The position numbers and the translations under genes were made by a program. This document shows, in pieces, positions 12,880-23,867 of a stretch of 64,000 bases of DNA. Below the pieces are notes generated by a model that was not told the DNA's origin, ran no database searches, and worked only from the letters and a program-made list of their open reading frames with translations. How positions within the stretch are numbered: position 1 is the stretch's first letter; every line of letters begins with the position of its first letter. Source of the stretch: Liolophura sinensis (Eukaryota; Mollusca; Polyplacophora; Chitonida; Chitonidae); contig NC_088295.1 of assembly GCF_032854445.1 (NCBI RefSeq), positions 870,501-934,500 of the forward strand, written 5' to 3'.

Positions 12880-13081
12880 GGCCCGTATTCATAAAGATTC
12901 TTAAGCATTTCTTAACGCTAAAAAATTCTTAAACCCACTAAAAAAATCTTAAATAGCTAACAAATACTTAAGTGCCATTCATAAAAAACTTAACTGTTAA
13001 GAAATTCTTAAATTCTAAGTGTGCCCATGACCACTTTTATCTTTTTCTTAAATTCTTAAGTATTTCTTAAACAACAACAAC

Positions 13082-13422
13082 ATGGCGGCCGCTCAACCAA
13101 ATCGACGCCACTTTAAGGAAAGAAGAGATTGTTTGAACGAATATAATGATAGGGAGCTCTTAGAAAGGTTTCGTCTGGATGCTGCAGGGATTCGGTGTAT
13201 CGAATCACTAGTTAGGGATGACGTTGTAAGTGGATCGAATAGAAATTGTGCACTTACTCCAATGCCGAAAGTGTTGATTACTCTTCGTTTTTGGGCAACT
13301 GGGAAAATGCAGCTATGCAATGGTTATGACATGGGAGTCTCACAGCTGACTGTATCTAGGGCTATCACAGCTACTGTAAGAAGTCTATCTTCAAACCGGC
13401 TAATTGGTCAGTTCATGTTCGC
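13082..13422 (+). pseudogene. Harbinger transposase, N-terminal part
   Basis: Starts with ATG in a MAAAQPNRR context and reads through helix-turn-helix-like sequence typical of PIF/Harbinger transposases (HARBI1 family), including LITLRFWATGKMQ and DMGVSQLTVSRAI. The homology ends at about 13422 after QFMF. The next expected block (FPLT...GAIDGTH) is instead found on the opposite strand at 13850, so the gene is broken by an inversion. It cannot make a complete transposase as it stands. Confidence 0.85.
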
Positions 13423-13850
13423 GATACAAAGCTCAGTTAGGTAATATTTTAATACCTGTTGTAATTTGTTTGAGGGCCGGGTTGTGGCCTGAGGAAAAGG
13501 GTAAGAAGCCAGCGTTTAGATGGGTACCCGCTATCTCCGATCAGATGAGTGTGGATGGGTGTGTGGTGGTTTTCAAAAAGCTGTCTCAGTCCACTTTCAG
13601 CCAGAATTCGAGCGTCATGTGTTGAACCTGGCCATTTTGCGATAATGTCGAGTATGTTGTACTTCGCATCCACAACAATTTGAACGTTATACTGTGGTAA
13701 TGGTGCCGATTAACAAATTCATTTTCATATGTGCTAGGAGCGGTGATTTGTACGTGTGTCCCATCAATAGCCCCAACAATGCCTGGAAACTGGGCAGCAG
13801 CGTAGGACGCTTCCTATTTTTCACGGGTTTCGCGAGCTGTCAGTGGAAAA
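13423..13850 (-). pseudogene. Harbinger transposase, DDE part, inverted
   Basis: Reading the minus strand from about 13850 gives FPLTARETREK, a stop, then AAAQFPGIVGAIDGTHVQI (first catalytic Asp region). After a frame shift follow VVDAKYNI, WPGSTHDARIL and LIGDSGYPSKRW (second catalytic Asp region). The order and spacing match the middle and C-terminal parts of a Harbinger transposase and continue exactly where the plus-strand N-terminal part stops. At least one stop and one frame shift show it is dead. The third acidic residue is not visible. Confidence 0.85.
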
Positions 13851-14307
13851 CATACATATTATATCAAGAATACAGTTATACAACTATAACTGACCCTTTA
13901 AAGAAACTTAAGCTGGTGGGACTTTTAAACAACATATACAACTCAAGTTGAATAAAACATAGTAATTATTGTGAGAAAACCAAAATTGGATTTAGTAACT
14001 TTTTAAACTTGCTTAACACAACATATATCTGAAGCACTGTGATAAATATCAAATTTACTCATTCATTTTAATTTATCATTGCACATCGCATTTTGAGAAA
14101 AATTACTTACTGAGATTCATTAAGTTGAATTAAGGTGGAATCTATGCCATCACCAACTCCCCCAAGACATTGTTCTCCCCTGGAATGGACATTACCACCT
14201 CAGCTATAGCACTTAATGGCTTTAGTGATGGTCCTCCACCTGTAAAATAAAATAGTATATGCCCAAATAATAAGATCTTTCATTGTATTTGATCTCAAAT
14301 CATTTTA

Positions 14308-14378
14308 GGCCAGCTGGACCGCATTGGTGAGAGGCTCCCAGGTCATAGCGCGCTAACCAACTGAGCCACGGAGGCCCC
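14308..14378 (-). mobile_element. Truncated SINE head (tRNA-like part only)
   Basis: On the minus strand this reads GGCCTCCGTGGCTCAGTTGG, then a segment close to the first 70 bases of the SINE at 12564, including GGAGCCTCTCACCAATGCGG. Only the tRNA-like head remains; the body and 3' tail are missing. It lies inside the Harbinger remnant, so it inserted after that element or was moved with it. Confidence 0.75.
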
Positions 14379-15110
14379 ATGATTTGTTTTATGCCATACT
14401 TAACAACGTCTTGGTTATTAGATTAATCCTGACATATTCTAAAATTTCATTTATGACATGAATCGAAATATAGGTCTTTCTGAATCGAAATATAGGTCTT
14501 TCTGAATGAGCCTTTGCCTGTGGTAGTGCTCAGTATAAAAATGATATCTGGCTCATTGATTATTTTACATCTAGCCTCCACAGTTTGGAAGTCTACCTAT
14601 ATTAGAGAAGTACCTAGGCCCACATTTGCATTTTAAATTAAATAAATCAGTTTCCCTCGTACATAAATATCTTTAAGTTTAATAAATGAACTGCTTTCAC
14701 TCACTTTACAAAAATGTAGTCAATAAAGGCCAAGTTCATCATCCTAATTTAATGTGTCGTTCACTTTGATCATTTGCAATATTATTTTTTCCAGTGCACT
14801 ACACTCCATACACCCTCAACTTCAAGAAAGAACTATGGTTTTAATTATACTCTGTGCCATTTTTGTTTTAGTACAATGTTTAAATCCCAGTCAATGTTTA
14901 GCTGCATTTATGAGAGATAATCTAGCCGACAGCTTTCGAATTCCGGGTACAAACGGTTGAATTGGATTAGTTTTCAAAGGCAGTTTCGATGGTTGATTAT
15001 TTCCAAAATAACTCCTGAAACTAAAGTTTAGCGAGACTTGGTCTAATCTTATAATTATAAAATACCGTTACACTATTCCAATTAAATATTTTTCATAAAA
15101 TAATTTAAGT

Positions 15111-15385
15111 TTACCTACCCGTCGCACACTGCGCTTTCTTGTAGGCCGAGATTTCCGATTTGGTTTGGGAGAAAATATTGTGCCACTTTTTCTCCACTTC
15201 TTCTTGTGACCTCTTGGCGGCTGTGAACGAGGCATTCAACCTGTCTTCCATGTAGTTATTTTTCTTTTCTGAGGTCAATCCTGGACCCAGCTTGCCCCTC
15301 AGTATGTCCTTGTGTTGTGCCATGTAATTGGCGAGGCTCAAACGCTCGTCGTTTGACCATTTCAGCTTTCTTTTCCTTTTTTTTC
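15111..15385 (-). pseudogene. Myb/SANT-like second protein of the Harbinger element
   Basis: The minus strand reads [20 protein letters not shown] followed by a helical region and VEKKWHNIFSQTKSEI, the pattern of the Myb/SANT-like DNA-binding protein that accompanies Harbinger transposases (NAIF1-like). An upstream ATG (at about 15394) is out of frame because of an eight-A tract, so a one-base slip there has probably separated the start codon from the domain. The frame stops soon after CATGR, where GTAGGT could also be a splice donor. Confidence 0.7.
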
Positions 15386-15423
15386 CTCCATGTCAGATTG
15401 TGTTTACATCGAAATGTCGTCTG

Positions 15424-15424
<1 letters not shown>

Positions 15425-15502
<78 letters not shown>
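15425..15502. repeat. TA microsatellite
   Basis: An alternating TA run with a single TG interruption, sitting exactly between the Harbinger remnant and the 36 bp satellite. It may have replaced the right end of the transposon. Confidence 0.95.
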
Positions 15503-15506
<4 letters not shown>

Positions 15507-15665
15507 CACTAGAACCCAGGCCCTGTATATTCATCTTTAGTTCACCAGATCCCAGATACTGTATATTTATCTTTAGTTCCCAAAACCCAGGCCCTGTATA
15601 TATATCTTTAGTACACAAGATGCTAGTTCCTGTATATTTATCTTTAGTACACCAAATCCCAGGCC

Positions 15666-15746
<81 letters not shown>

Positions 15747-16675
15747 GGGGCCCTGTATATTTATCTTTAGTTCACCAGGCCCCATGCCCTGTATATTAAT
15801 CTTTAGTTCACCAGAACCCAGGCCCTATATTTATATCTTTAGGTCACTAGAACCCTGGCCCTGTATATTCATCTTTAGTTCACCAGATCACAGGCCCTGT
15901 ATATTTATCTTTAGTTCACCAGGCCCCATGCCCTGTATATTAATATTTAGTTCACCAGAACCCAGGCCCTATATTTATATCTTTAGTTCACCAGGCCCCA
16001 TGCCCTGTATATTAATATTTAGTTCACCAGAACCCAGGCCCTATATTTATATCTTTAGGTCACTAGAACCCATGCCCTGTATATTTATCTTTAGTTCACC
16101 AGAACCCAGGCCCTGTATATTTATCTTTAGTTCACCAGAACCCAGGCCCTGTATATTTATCTTTAGTTCACCAGAACCCAGGCCCTGTATATTTATCTTT
16201 AGTTCACCAGGTCCCAGGGCCCTGTATATTTATCTTTAGTTCACCAGGCCCCATGCCCTGTATATTTATATTTAGTTCACCAGAACCCAGGCCCTATATT
16301 TATATCTTTAGGTCACTAGAACCCTGGCCCTGTATATTCATCTTTTGTTCACCAGATCACAGGCCCTGTATATTTATCTTTAGTTCACCAGAACCCATGC
16401 CCTGTATATTTATCTTTAGTTCACCAGAACCCATGCCCTGTATATTTATCTTTAGTTCACCAGGTCCCAGGGCCCTGTATATTTATCTTTAGTTCACCAG
16501 GCCCCATGCCCTGTATATTAATATTTAGTTCACCAGAACCCAGGCCCTATATTTATATCTTTAGGTCACTAGAACCCTGGCCCTGTATATTCATCTTTAG
16601 TTCACCAGATCACAGGCCCTGTATATTTATCTTTAGTTTACCAGAACCCAGGTACTGTATATTTGTCTTTATTTC
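15503..16675. repeat. 36 bp satellite, main array
   Basis: About 30 units of 36 bases (core CCAGGCCCTGTATATTTATC) with a second TA run at 15668-15743. Several adjacent units repeat as blocks (around 15780-16030, 16240-16380 and 16490-16620 share the same unit order), so multi-unit duplication has occurred. It is open in one frame for long stretches as a 12-residue repeat ([12 protein letters not shown]), most likely not coding. Confidence 0.95.
15668..15743. repeat. TA microsatellite inside the 36 bp array
   Basis: An alternating TA run grown from the GTATATTTAT portion of one satellite unit. Confidence 0.9.
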
Positions 16676-18611
16676 CAGGTTTGATAGGCTCTGTGTATTG
16701 ACTGGAAGTTATGAAGTGTACATTGATGGAGAATGGGAGGGGTCGGGAGTTCCCCGTCTTTGCTTTTTTCTACATGTCCCTAATCTACAGATGTCCTTAT
16801 GTCCACGCGGGAACACAACTCTCTGTCAGCGAAGCTCGTCTGGGTCTTAAGATCTGGCAGTAGGCTGTGCAGTGAGCAAATATGAAATAATTGTACAGAT
16901 TACCAAAGTTATCCCTCTCCATTAAGCTTGGTTACACAAACAATAAAGTAATTACCAGGTAGGTTTGGCTTTCCCGTTGTCGACTCCATGAAATTGGAGA
17001 ATCCTTAATGACACAAGGCCAGATGAGCCATCGGGCCTAATCCGCCTCTCCAAACGTCTAGGGTGGTTACAATTCACCAGTAAATATGGGCGTATGAAAA
17101 CGCTCATTTTGTCTTTAACGAAATCAGCTCTGAGAAAGATTACAAGCTGATTAAGCATAAGTTCAAGTGTTTAAGAGAACGTATATAGCATGTTATCTTT
17201 CCTTTCACTTTGTCTCTATCATGTGAGAGGAGCTTGTGTGCCAGGACTGTCGGTCAACCTGAAGAGGTTTCTTTGTCCAGTATACGATCAGAGTGTGCGT
17301 GACGGCTGTTTCCAAACGTTGTTGATGTACGATCAGACTGTGCAAGATGACTGTTTCAAACGTTGTTGGTGTTTATAGGCCTGCCTTATGCCGTTAACCC
17401 ATATCTTATGGACTGAGTTTAAAGTCTTAATGTCACCCCTGTAAGAAAACTAGAACTGCAAGTGCATTAATTCATTAAGCGCGGTACAGAGTTTGAATTG
17501 CAGTATGTTTTGAAAGTTGGAGTATTTGAAGGTCTTAACTGTCACTGGTTTATGAATCGCGCTATGGCCGGTTTACCTGCTGCAGACATGACAGGAAAAT
17601 TGGGAGGAAATGATTACAGGTTTAAAGTTCCTTATAATGATATGTTGGTTTGGGATAAAAGCCAGTCTGTAATAGCTGTTAATAGCTGCACATAACATAC
17701 AACTGTTAAGATAGTGTGAAAAAATGACGTGGTATGGTAAGGCAGGGAATCAGTCCGAGTGCAAGACACTGTGAGCCTCAGGAAGCGAAACAATCAGACG
17801 ACTTCCAAACCTCCAAGCATACACTGAAACAATGTATTGGTCACAAAATCGAAAAATGGTAGCCTGCTCCAGTCACACTGAAATATCTTTCTTTTTGCAT
17901 TTGCATGTAGAGTGGGGCAAAATCACTGCACCACAAATGTAACTTTCTGAAAAATTATTGAACACGCAGTTATGCGTAAATCAATTAAATACATACGTAA
18001 CAAATGTTCAGCTTTACACTTCCGCTACGCAGATCATGATAATGTTAATGATAGCTAGAGAACCACATGCGTTGTCAAACAGCATTGACGTATGATTTCG
18101 GTATAGTTACCAAACGTTACGTAATACCATAGCTTTACTATTATACATTGTAATTCATGATAACACTTATTTAATCCAAGGGAGCATATATCTTTACTCA
18201 CATAAAACGTGTGTTGACCAAGGGGAAAAAAGAGAACCAGATCGACTCGAACTCTTGCTCGAGGTGCAACCTGTTCTCCATAGGTCACTATACTATGTAC
18301 CTGACAGACTAAGGAAGAAATACGGATTTTAAGCTTGCCAAATTATGACAAAATTGATCACATTATAAAGTTTATGATGTACAAATGAAGACAAATGTTA
18401 ACCGCAACGAAACTTTGACAGCACGTAGAGATACACACGCGAAAGTTTCAGTGTAAATATTTTTCTGGTTAAAGTTGATCTTCATGCTGTAAATTAAAGA
18501 CACAGTGCCTCGACTGTGAACGAACAATTGGCGTTTTTGATCGAGAGCGCATTTGTGCGGGTTATTACTAAGCAACCATCTCTTTTATGGCCATGTATGG
18601 CTTTTGTGAGT
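16676..18611 (+). other. Intronic stretch without supported genes
   Basis: No array or mobile element is recognised. A good acceptor-like TTTATTTCCAG occurs at about 16678, followed by an open frame that lacks a matching donor or recognisable domain, so I do not call an exon. Confidence 0.45.
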
Positions 18612-21600
18612 GATTTGACAGCCTAGTTACTGCCAGGCTGCCGCCATCGCCACATTGAAGCTTAGGAAGGGTTGGCAGTTTAGTTACTGCCAGGGTTACG
18701 CTATCGCCACACTGGAGCTTTGGAAGGGTTGACAGCCTAGTTAGTGCCAGGTTTACGCCATCGCCACATTGGAGCTTTGGAAGGGTTGACAGCCTAGTTA
18801 GTGTCAGGTTTACGCCATCGCCACACTGGAACTTTGGAAGGATTGACAGCCTAGTTAGTGCCAGGGTTACGCCATCGCCACATTGGAGCTTTGGAAGGGT
18901 TGACAGCCTAGTTATTGCCAGGGTTACGCCATCGCCACACTGGAGCTTTGGAAGGGTTGACAGCCCAGTTACTGCCAGGTTTACGCCATCGCCACATTGG
19001 AGCTTTGGAAGGGTTGACAGCCTAGTTAGTGTCAGGTTTACGCCATCGCCATATTACAGCTTAGGAAGGGTTGACAGCCTAGTTACTGCCAGGCTGCCGC
19101 CATCGCCACATTGAAGCTTTGGAAGGGTTGGCAGTTTAGTTACTGCCAGGGTTACGCCATCGCCACATTGGAGTTTTGGAAGGGTTGACAGCCTAGTTAG
19201 TGTCAGGTTTACGCCATCGCCACATTGGAACTTTGGAAGGGTTGACAGCTTAGTTAGTGTCAGGGCCACGCCATCGCCACATTGAAGCTTTGGAAGGGTT
19301 GACAGCCTAGTTAGTGTCAAGTTTACGCCATCGCCACACTGGAGCTTTGGAAGGGTTGACAGCCTAGTTAGTGTCAGGTAGACGCCATCGCCACATTGAA
19401 GCTTTGGAAGGGTTGACAGTTTAGCTAGTGTCAGGTTTACGCCATCGCCATATTAGACCTTTGCAAGGGTTGACAGCCTAGTTACCGCAGGGTAGACGCC
19501 ATCGCCACATTGAAGCTTTGGAAGGGTTGACAGCCTAGTTAGTGTCAGGTAGACGCCATCGCCACACTGGAGCTGTGGAAGGGTTGACAGCCTAGTTAGT
19601 ACCAGGTTTACGCCATCGCCACACTGGAGCTTTAGAAGGTTTGACAACCTAGTTAGTGCCAGCGCTTTGTCATTGCCACATTGAAGCTTTGGAACGGTTG
19701 ACAGCCTAGTTAGTGTCGGGTTTATGCCATCGCCACATTAGAGCTTTGGAAGGGTTGGCAGTTTAGTTACCGCAGGGTAGACGCCATCGCCACACTGAAG
19801 CTTTGGAAAGGTTGACACCCGAGCTAGTGTCACGGCTACGCCATCGCCACATTGGAGCTTTGGAAGGGTTGACAGCCTAGTTAGTGTCAGGGCTACGCCA
19901 TCGCCACACTAGAGCTTTGGAAGGGTTGACAGCCTAGTTACTGCCAGGGTTACGCCATCGCCACATTGGAGCTTTGGAAGGGTTGACAGCCTAGTTAGTG
20001 TCAGGTTTACGCCATCGCCATATTAGAGCTTAGGAAGGGTTGACAGCCTAGTTACTGCCAGGCTGCCGCCATCGCCACATTGAAGCTTTGGAAGGGTTGG
20101 CAGTTTAGTTACTGCCAGGGTTACGCCATCGCCACAATGGAGTTTTGGAAGGGTTGACAGCCTAGTTAGTGTCAGGTTTACGCCATCGCCACATTGGAAC
20201 TTTGGAAGGGTTGACAGCTTAGTTAGTGTCAGGGCCACGCCATCGCCACATTGAAGCTTTGGAAGGGTTGACAGCCTAGTTAGTGTCAAGTTTACGCCAT
20301 CGCCACACTGGAGCTTTGGAAGGGTTGACAGCCTAGTTAGTGTCAGGTAGACGCCATCGCCACATTGAAGCTTTGGAAGGGTTGACAGTTTAGCTAGTGT
20401 CAGGTTTACGCCATCGCCATATTAGACCTTTGCAAGGGTTGACAGCCTAGTTACCGCAGGGTAGACGCCATCGCCACATTGAAGCTTTGGAAGGGTTGAC
20501 AGCCTAGTTAGTGTCAGGTAGACGCCATCGCCACACTGGAGCTGTGGAAGGGTTGACAGCCTAGTTAGTACCAGGTTTACGCCATCGCCACACTGGAGCT
20601 TTAGAAGGTTTGACAACCTAGTTAGTGCCAGCGCTTTGCCATTGCCACATTGAAGCTTTGGAACGGTTGACAGCCTAGTTAGTGTCGGGTTTATGCCATC
20701 GCCACATTAGAGCTTTGGAAGGGTTGGCAGTTTAGTTACCGCAGGGTAGACGCCATCGCCACACTGAAGCTTTGGAAAGGTTGACACCCGAGCTAGTGTC
20801 ACGGCTACGCCATCGTCACATTGGAGCTTTGGAAGGGTTGACAGCCTAGTTAGTGTCAGGGCTACGCCATCGCCACACTAGAGCTTTGGAAGGGTTGACA
20901 GCCTAGTTAGTGTCAGGTTTACCCCATCGCCACATTGAAGCTTTGGAAGGGTTGACAGCCTAGTTAGTGTCAGGTTTACGCCATCGCCGTATTGAAGCTT
21001 TGAAAGAGTTGACAGCTTAGATAGTGTCAGGTTTACGCCATCGCCACATTAGAGCTTGGGAAGGGTTGACAGCCTAGTTACCGCAGGGTAAATGCCATCG
21101 CCACATTGGAGCTTTGGAAGGGTTGACAGCTTAGCTAGTGTCAGGTTTATGCCATCGCCACATTAGGGCTTTGGAAGGGTTAACAGCCTAGTTACCGCAG
21201 GGTAGAAGCCATCGCCACATAGAAGCTTTGGAAGGGTTGACAGCCTAGTTAGTGTCAGGGCTACGCCATCGCCACATTGAAGCTTTGGAAGGGTTGACAG
21301 CTTAGTCAGTGTCAGGTATACGCCATCGCCATATTAGAGCTTTGGAAGGATTGACAACCTAGTTAGTACCAGGTTTACGCCATCGCCATATTAAAGCTTT
21401 TTAAGGGTTGACAACCTAGTTACCGCAGGGTAGACGCCATCGCCACATTGAAACTTTGGAAGGGTTGACAGCCTAGTTAGTGTCAGGTTTACGCCATCGC
21501 CACACTTTAGCTGTGGAAGGGTTGACAGCCTAGTTTGTGTCAGGTTTACGCCATCGCCACATTTAAGCTTTGGAAGGGTTGACAACCTAGTTTTCACAGG

Positions 21601-21675
21601 ACAGGCGCCATCGCCACATTGGAGATTTGGAAGGGTTAACAGCCTAGTTACCGCAGGTCAGACGCCATATCCACC
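18612..21675. repeat. 57 bp satellite
   Basis: About 54 units of 57 bases (core TTTACGCCATCGCCACATTG). As 57 is 19 codons, minus-strand frames with a LTRLSTLPKLQCGDGV repeat appear, broken at intervals. The units contain a higher-order duplication (next entry). It lies in the large intron of the proline-rich gene. Confidence 0.95.
18960..20899. repeat. 969 bp higher-order duplication (17 units) in the 57 bp array
   Basis: The segment from about 18960 to 19929 is repeated almost base for base from about 19930 to 20899. Diagnostic variant units (for example the CATTGCCACATTGAAGC unit at 19672 and 20641) recur exactly 969 bases apart, which is 17 units of 57. Only a few point differences separate the copies, so the duplication is recent. 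Confidence 0.9.
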
Positions 21676-22521
21676 TGCTAGCTAGGTATTGTCAATGATA
21701 AATTTGAGGTGACCAGACTCTGAACATACAAGCTTTGTAAACGCGTGCCGACCAGAAAACTAGAAGCCCTTTGTGGTTGCTGGCAATATTAAAATAGTTT
21801 TTTGAATTGTGTTTTTTTGCCGTAAAGAAGTCTGCAAATTGCAGAAGTAGAAAATTTGGCAGCAAAATTCTCGCGGATATTATCTTTAAGGGTTTTCATG
21901 TTTGTTCTTCTGGGTCTCAGATTTGCGGCCATATTGGATTTTTAGCAAAACCTTTAAATATTTTGAATTTAGTATGTATGTGTAGCGATACTGGTGACGT
22001 GAAGTATGAAATAGACATTAATATCCGGACAATACAATGTTCCTGAAGGACTGTTACAAAGATTATTATGTCGCAATGTACTAAAGCAGAAGCAGAAAAT
22101 TATTCGTGTAGACTGCTTGGAAGCCGTGAAACTGCTGGCAGCTCTAGTGACATTTGCTGTAGAGCAGACAATGGTTAATTGCAAATGTGAGTTTGACAAT
22201 CTCTACACATAAAATGTTATGAAGGGAAGAATTGCTACAGCTCATGCTACAAACGTAGGCCCATGTTGGAGGAAATTATCGAGTGAGTTACAAATACATC
22301 AGTCATTTATAAATGAAAATAGACATTATATAGTCTATTTATATATAGAAAATAGAGTTTATTCAATGAATAAAACGTATTGTTAGCATAATAACCCCAA
22401 ACTGTTAGCATTCGCTGAGTTGGTGATATTCTGTCAGGTGCTCCAATAAATGTAGATGGCACATTCTGTAGAAAGCTAAGTTTAAAACACAAAATGAATG
22501 TGTGTTGTTCTCTACTTTCAG
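21676..22521 (+). other. End of the large intron
   Basis: No supported gene or repeat. The last bases, CTCTACTTTCAG, form a good acceptor for the exon at 22522. Confidence 0.5.
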
Positions 22522-23463
22522 TGTACGGACAGCCCGCGGAGATACGACAGTCCACGCAGGGAGAAACATCACGAGAGTCCAAAGCGTCGTGACAAACACA
22601 GGAACAAGCCACGAAACTCAAGTCATCACGATAGCCCAAGGCGCCCTGACAAAAACCGCACCGACAACTCGAGGTCTCGTGAACATAAAGATGGTTCCAG
22701 AGTTCGCGAGAGTTCACGTCACAACAGTCCACGACCTTGTGACGTCCAACGTCTCGACAGCCCACAAACGCGTGATACCCAACGCCGTGATAGCCCACGT
22801 CCTCGTGATTCCCAACGTCGTGATAGCCCACGCTCTCGTGATACGCAAAGCCTCCATACTCGTGAAAATCAGCGTAACGACAGCCCAAGGCGCCGTGATA
22901 CCCAACACCGTGACAGCCCACGTCCATGTGACATTCAGCGCCAGGACAGTCCTGGACGTCGAGAAAACAAACGTCATGACAGTCCACGACCTCGTGATAA
23001 TCAACGTCGAGACAGTCCTCGTCCACAAAATACCCTACGTCACCATAGCCCGCGACCTCGTGATACTCAGCGTCGTGACAGCGCACGACTTCGTGATACT
23101 CAGCGTCGTGACAGCCCACGACCTCGTGATAATCAGCGTCGTGACAGTTCACGAACTACTGATAACAAACAACACGACAGTCCACGTTCTACTGATGGCA
23201 AACGACACGACAGTCCACGTCCTACTGATAACAAACGGCACGACAGTCCACGTCCGAGGTCTGAGAAATCATGGCGTTCGGGCGAGAAGCCCCGGCGCTG
23301 TGGGAGCCCAAGGCCTCTGCGTCACAATAGCCCGAATAAGGGCAGGACCAAACATAGAACAGAGTCTCCGGCCGTGTCAAAAAGAGATTCGCGTGACAAA
23401 CATTGTGGCAGTCGTGACAAATTGGATAGTTTCCAAAGACCAGCTGTCGTGAAAGTCTCTTGA
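22522..23463 (+). CDS. Terminal exon of the proline-rich gene: Arg/Ser/Asp-rich repeat tail
   Basis: The acceptor ends at 22521 and the frame is phase 0, matching the phase 0 donor at 9578. The exon encodes about 313 residues ending VVKVS and a stop at 23461-23463. Most of it is an 11-residue repeat of the type RRDSPRPRDTQ, rich in Arg, Ser-Pro and Asp. This resembles RS-like or phosphorylatable low-complexity tails, but the family is not recognised. Direct joining of 7118-9578 to this exon is supported by phase and by continuity of the basic Ser/Arg composition; extra small exons in the 12.9 kb intron cannot be excluded. Confidence 0.65.
   Translation, partial: CTDSPRRYDSPRREKHHESPKRRDKHRNKPRNSSHHDSPRRPDKNRTDNSRSREHKDGSRVRESSRHNSPRPCDVQRLDSPQTRDTQRRDSPRPRDSQRRDSPRSRDTQSLHTRENQRNDSPRRRDTQHRDSPRPCDIQRQDSPGRRENKRHDSPRPRDNQRRDSPRPQNTLRHHSPRPRDTQRRDSARLRDTQRRDSPRPRDNQRRDSSRTTDNKQHDSPRSTDGKRHDSPRPTDNKRHDSPRPRSEKSWRSGEKPRRCGSPRPLRHNSPNKGRTKHRTESPAVSKRDSRDKHCGSRDKLDSFQRPAVVKVS
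22720..23260 (+). repeat. 33 bp coding minisatellite
   Basis: About 16 copies of a 33 base unit (core CGTGACAGCCCACGACCTCG) inside the terminal exon, encoding 11 residues per unit. Two other frames are also open through it, a side effect of the repeat. It is the only array in the window that I judge to be in translated sequence. Confidence 0.85.
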
Positions 23464-23867
23464 TAGACACTTAAGGCTAAAATCGTGTACCAGGGGTATT
23501 GCCATCCTACATAAGCCTACTCTGATGCATTGGTTTTCGACATGAAGTTTTCTGTTTGCAAACCTTTCGGTTCCTTGTGTCGGAGTAGGTTTAGGGGGGT
23601 AGGATGAAGAGCACTCATTCCAGAGGTCACACTTTCCAGTGTTTGACAGAAAATGAACAACCAGTCACACCCGCCGGTGTTGTGCCTTCCACAGATAACA
23701 CTGAACGTGTGTTTGGCGGGATATGAACAGTCAGTCACACCTTCAGATGTTCTGCCTCCCAGAAGTAACACAGTATTGGTGAACCATCCACACTTGCGAG
23801 TGCTATCCGCAGACAACCTACTCTCATCTTCAGTGGTGGATTGTGTGCTTGTCTCAGCTTTGCCACT
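23464..23867 (+). other. Probable 3' untranslated region
   Basis: This follows the stop at 23463. Two diverged copies of a roughly 73 base segment (around 23650 and 23723, containing CAGTCACACC) lie here. The first AATAAA, in CAAATAAACAGG, is at about 23918 inside the next repeat; it could be the poly(A) signal, but this is unproven. Confidence 0.4.

Larger units (their letters stand above)
12880..15422 (+). mobile_element. Decayed PIF/Harbinger DNA transposon with internal inversion
   Basis: The left end GGGCCCGTATTCATAAAG resembles Harbinger termini and is followed by at least seven TTCTTAA-type motifs in 190 bases, a plausible transposase-binding region. Inside lie a transposase N-terminal part on plus (13082-13422), the DDE part on minus (13423-13850) and a Myb/SANT-like second protein on minus (15111 to about 15385). 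These are the two proteins expected of this superfamily. I could not find the matching right inverted repeat; the right side ends in a TA run at 15425, so that terminus is lost or masked. The same 36 bp satellite flanks both sides. Confidence 0.8.

Noticed and set aside
16660-16850. Extra exon after the acceptor-like TTTATTTCCAG
   Set aside because: The open frame has no donor of matching phase and no coding resemblance to the flanking exons.
22307-23152. 281-codon minus-strand frame over the Arg/Ser exon
   Set aside because: It is the antisense of the 33 bp coding repeat; the plus frame has a proper acceptor, phase match and stop.
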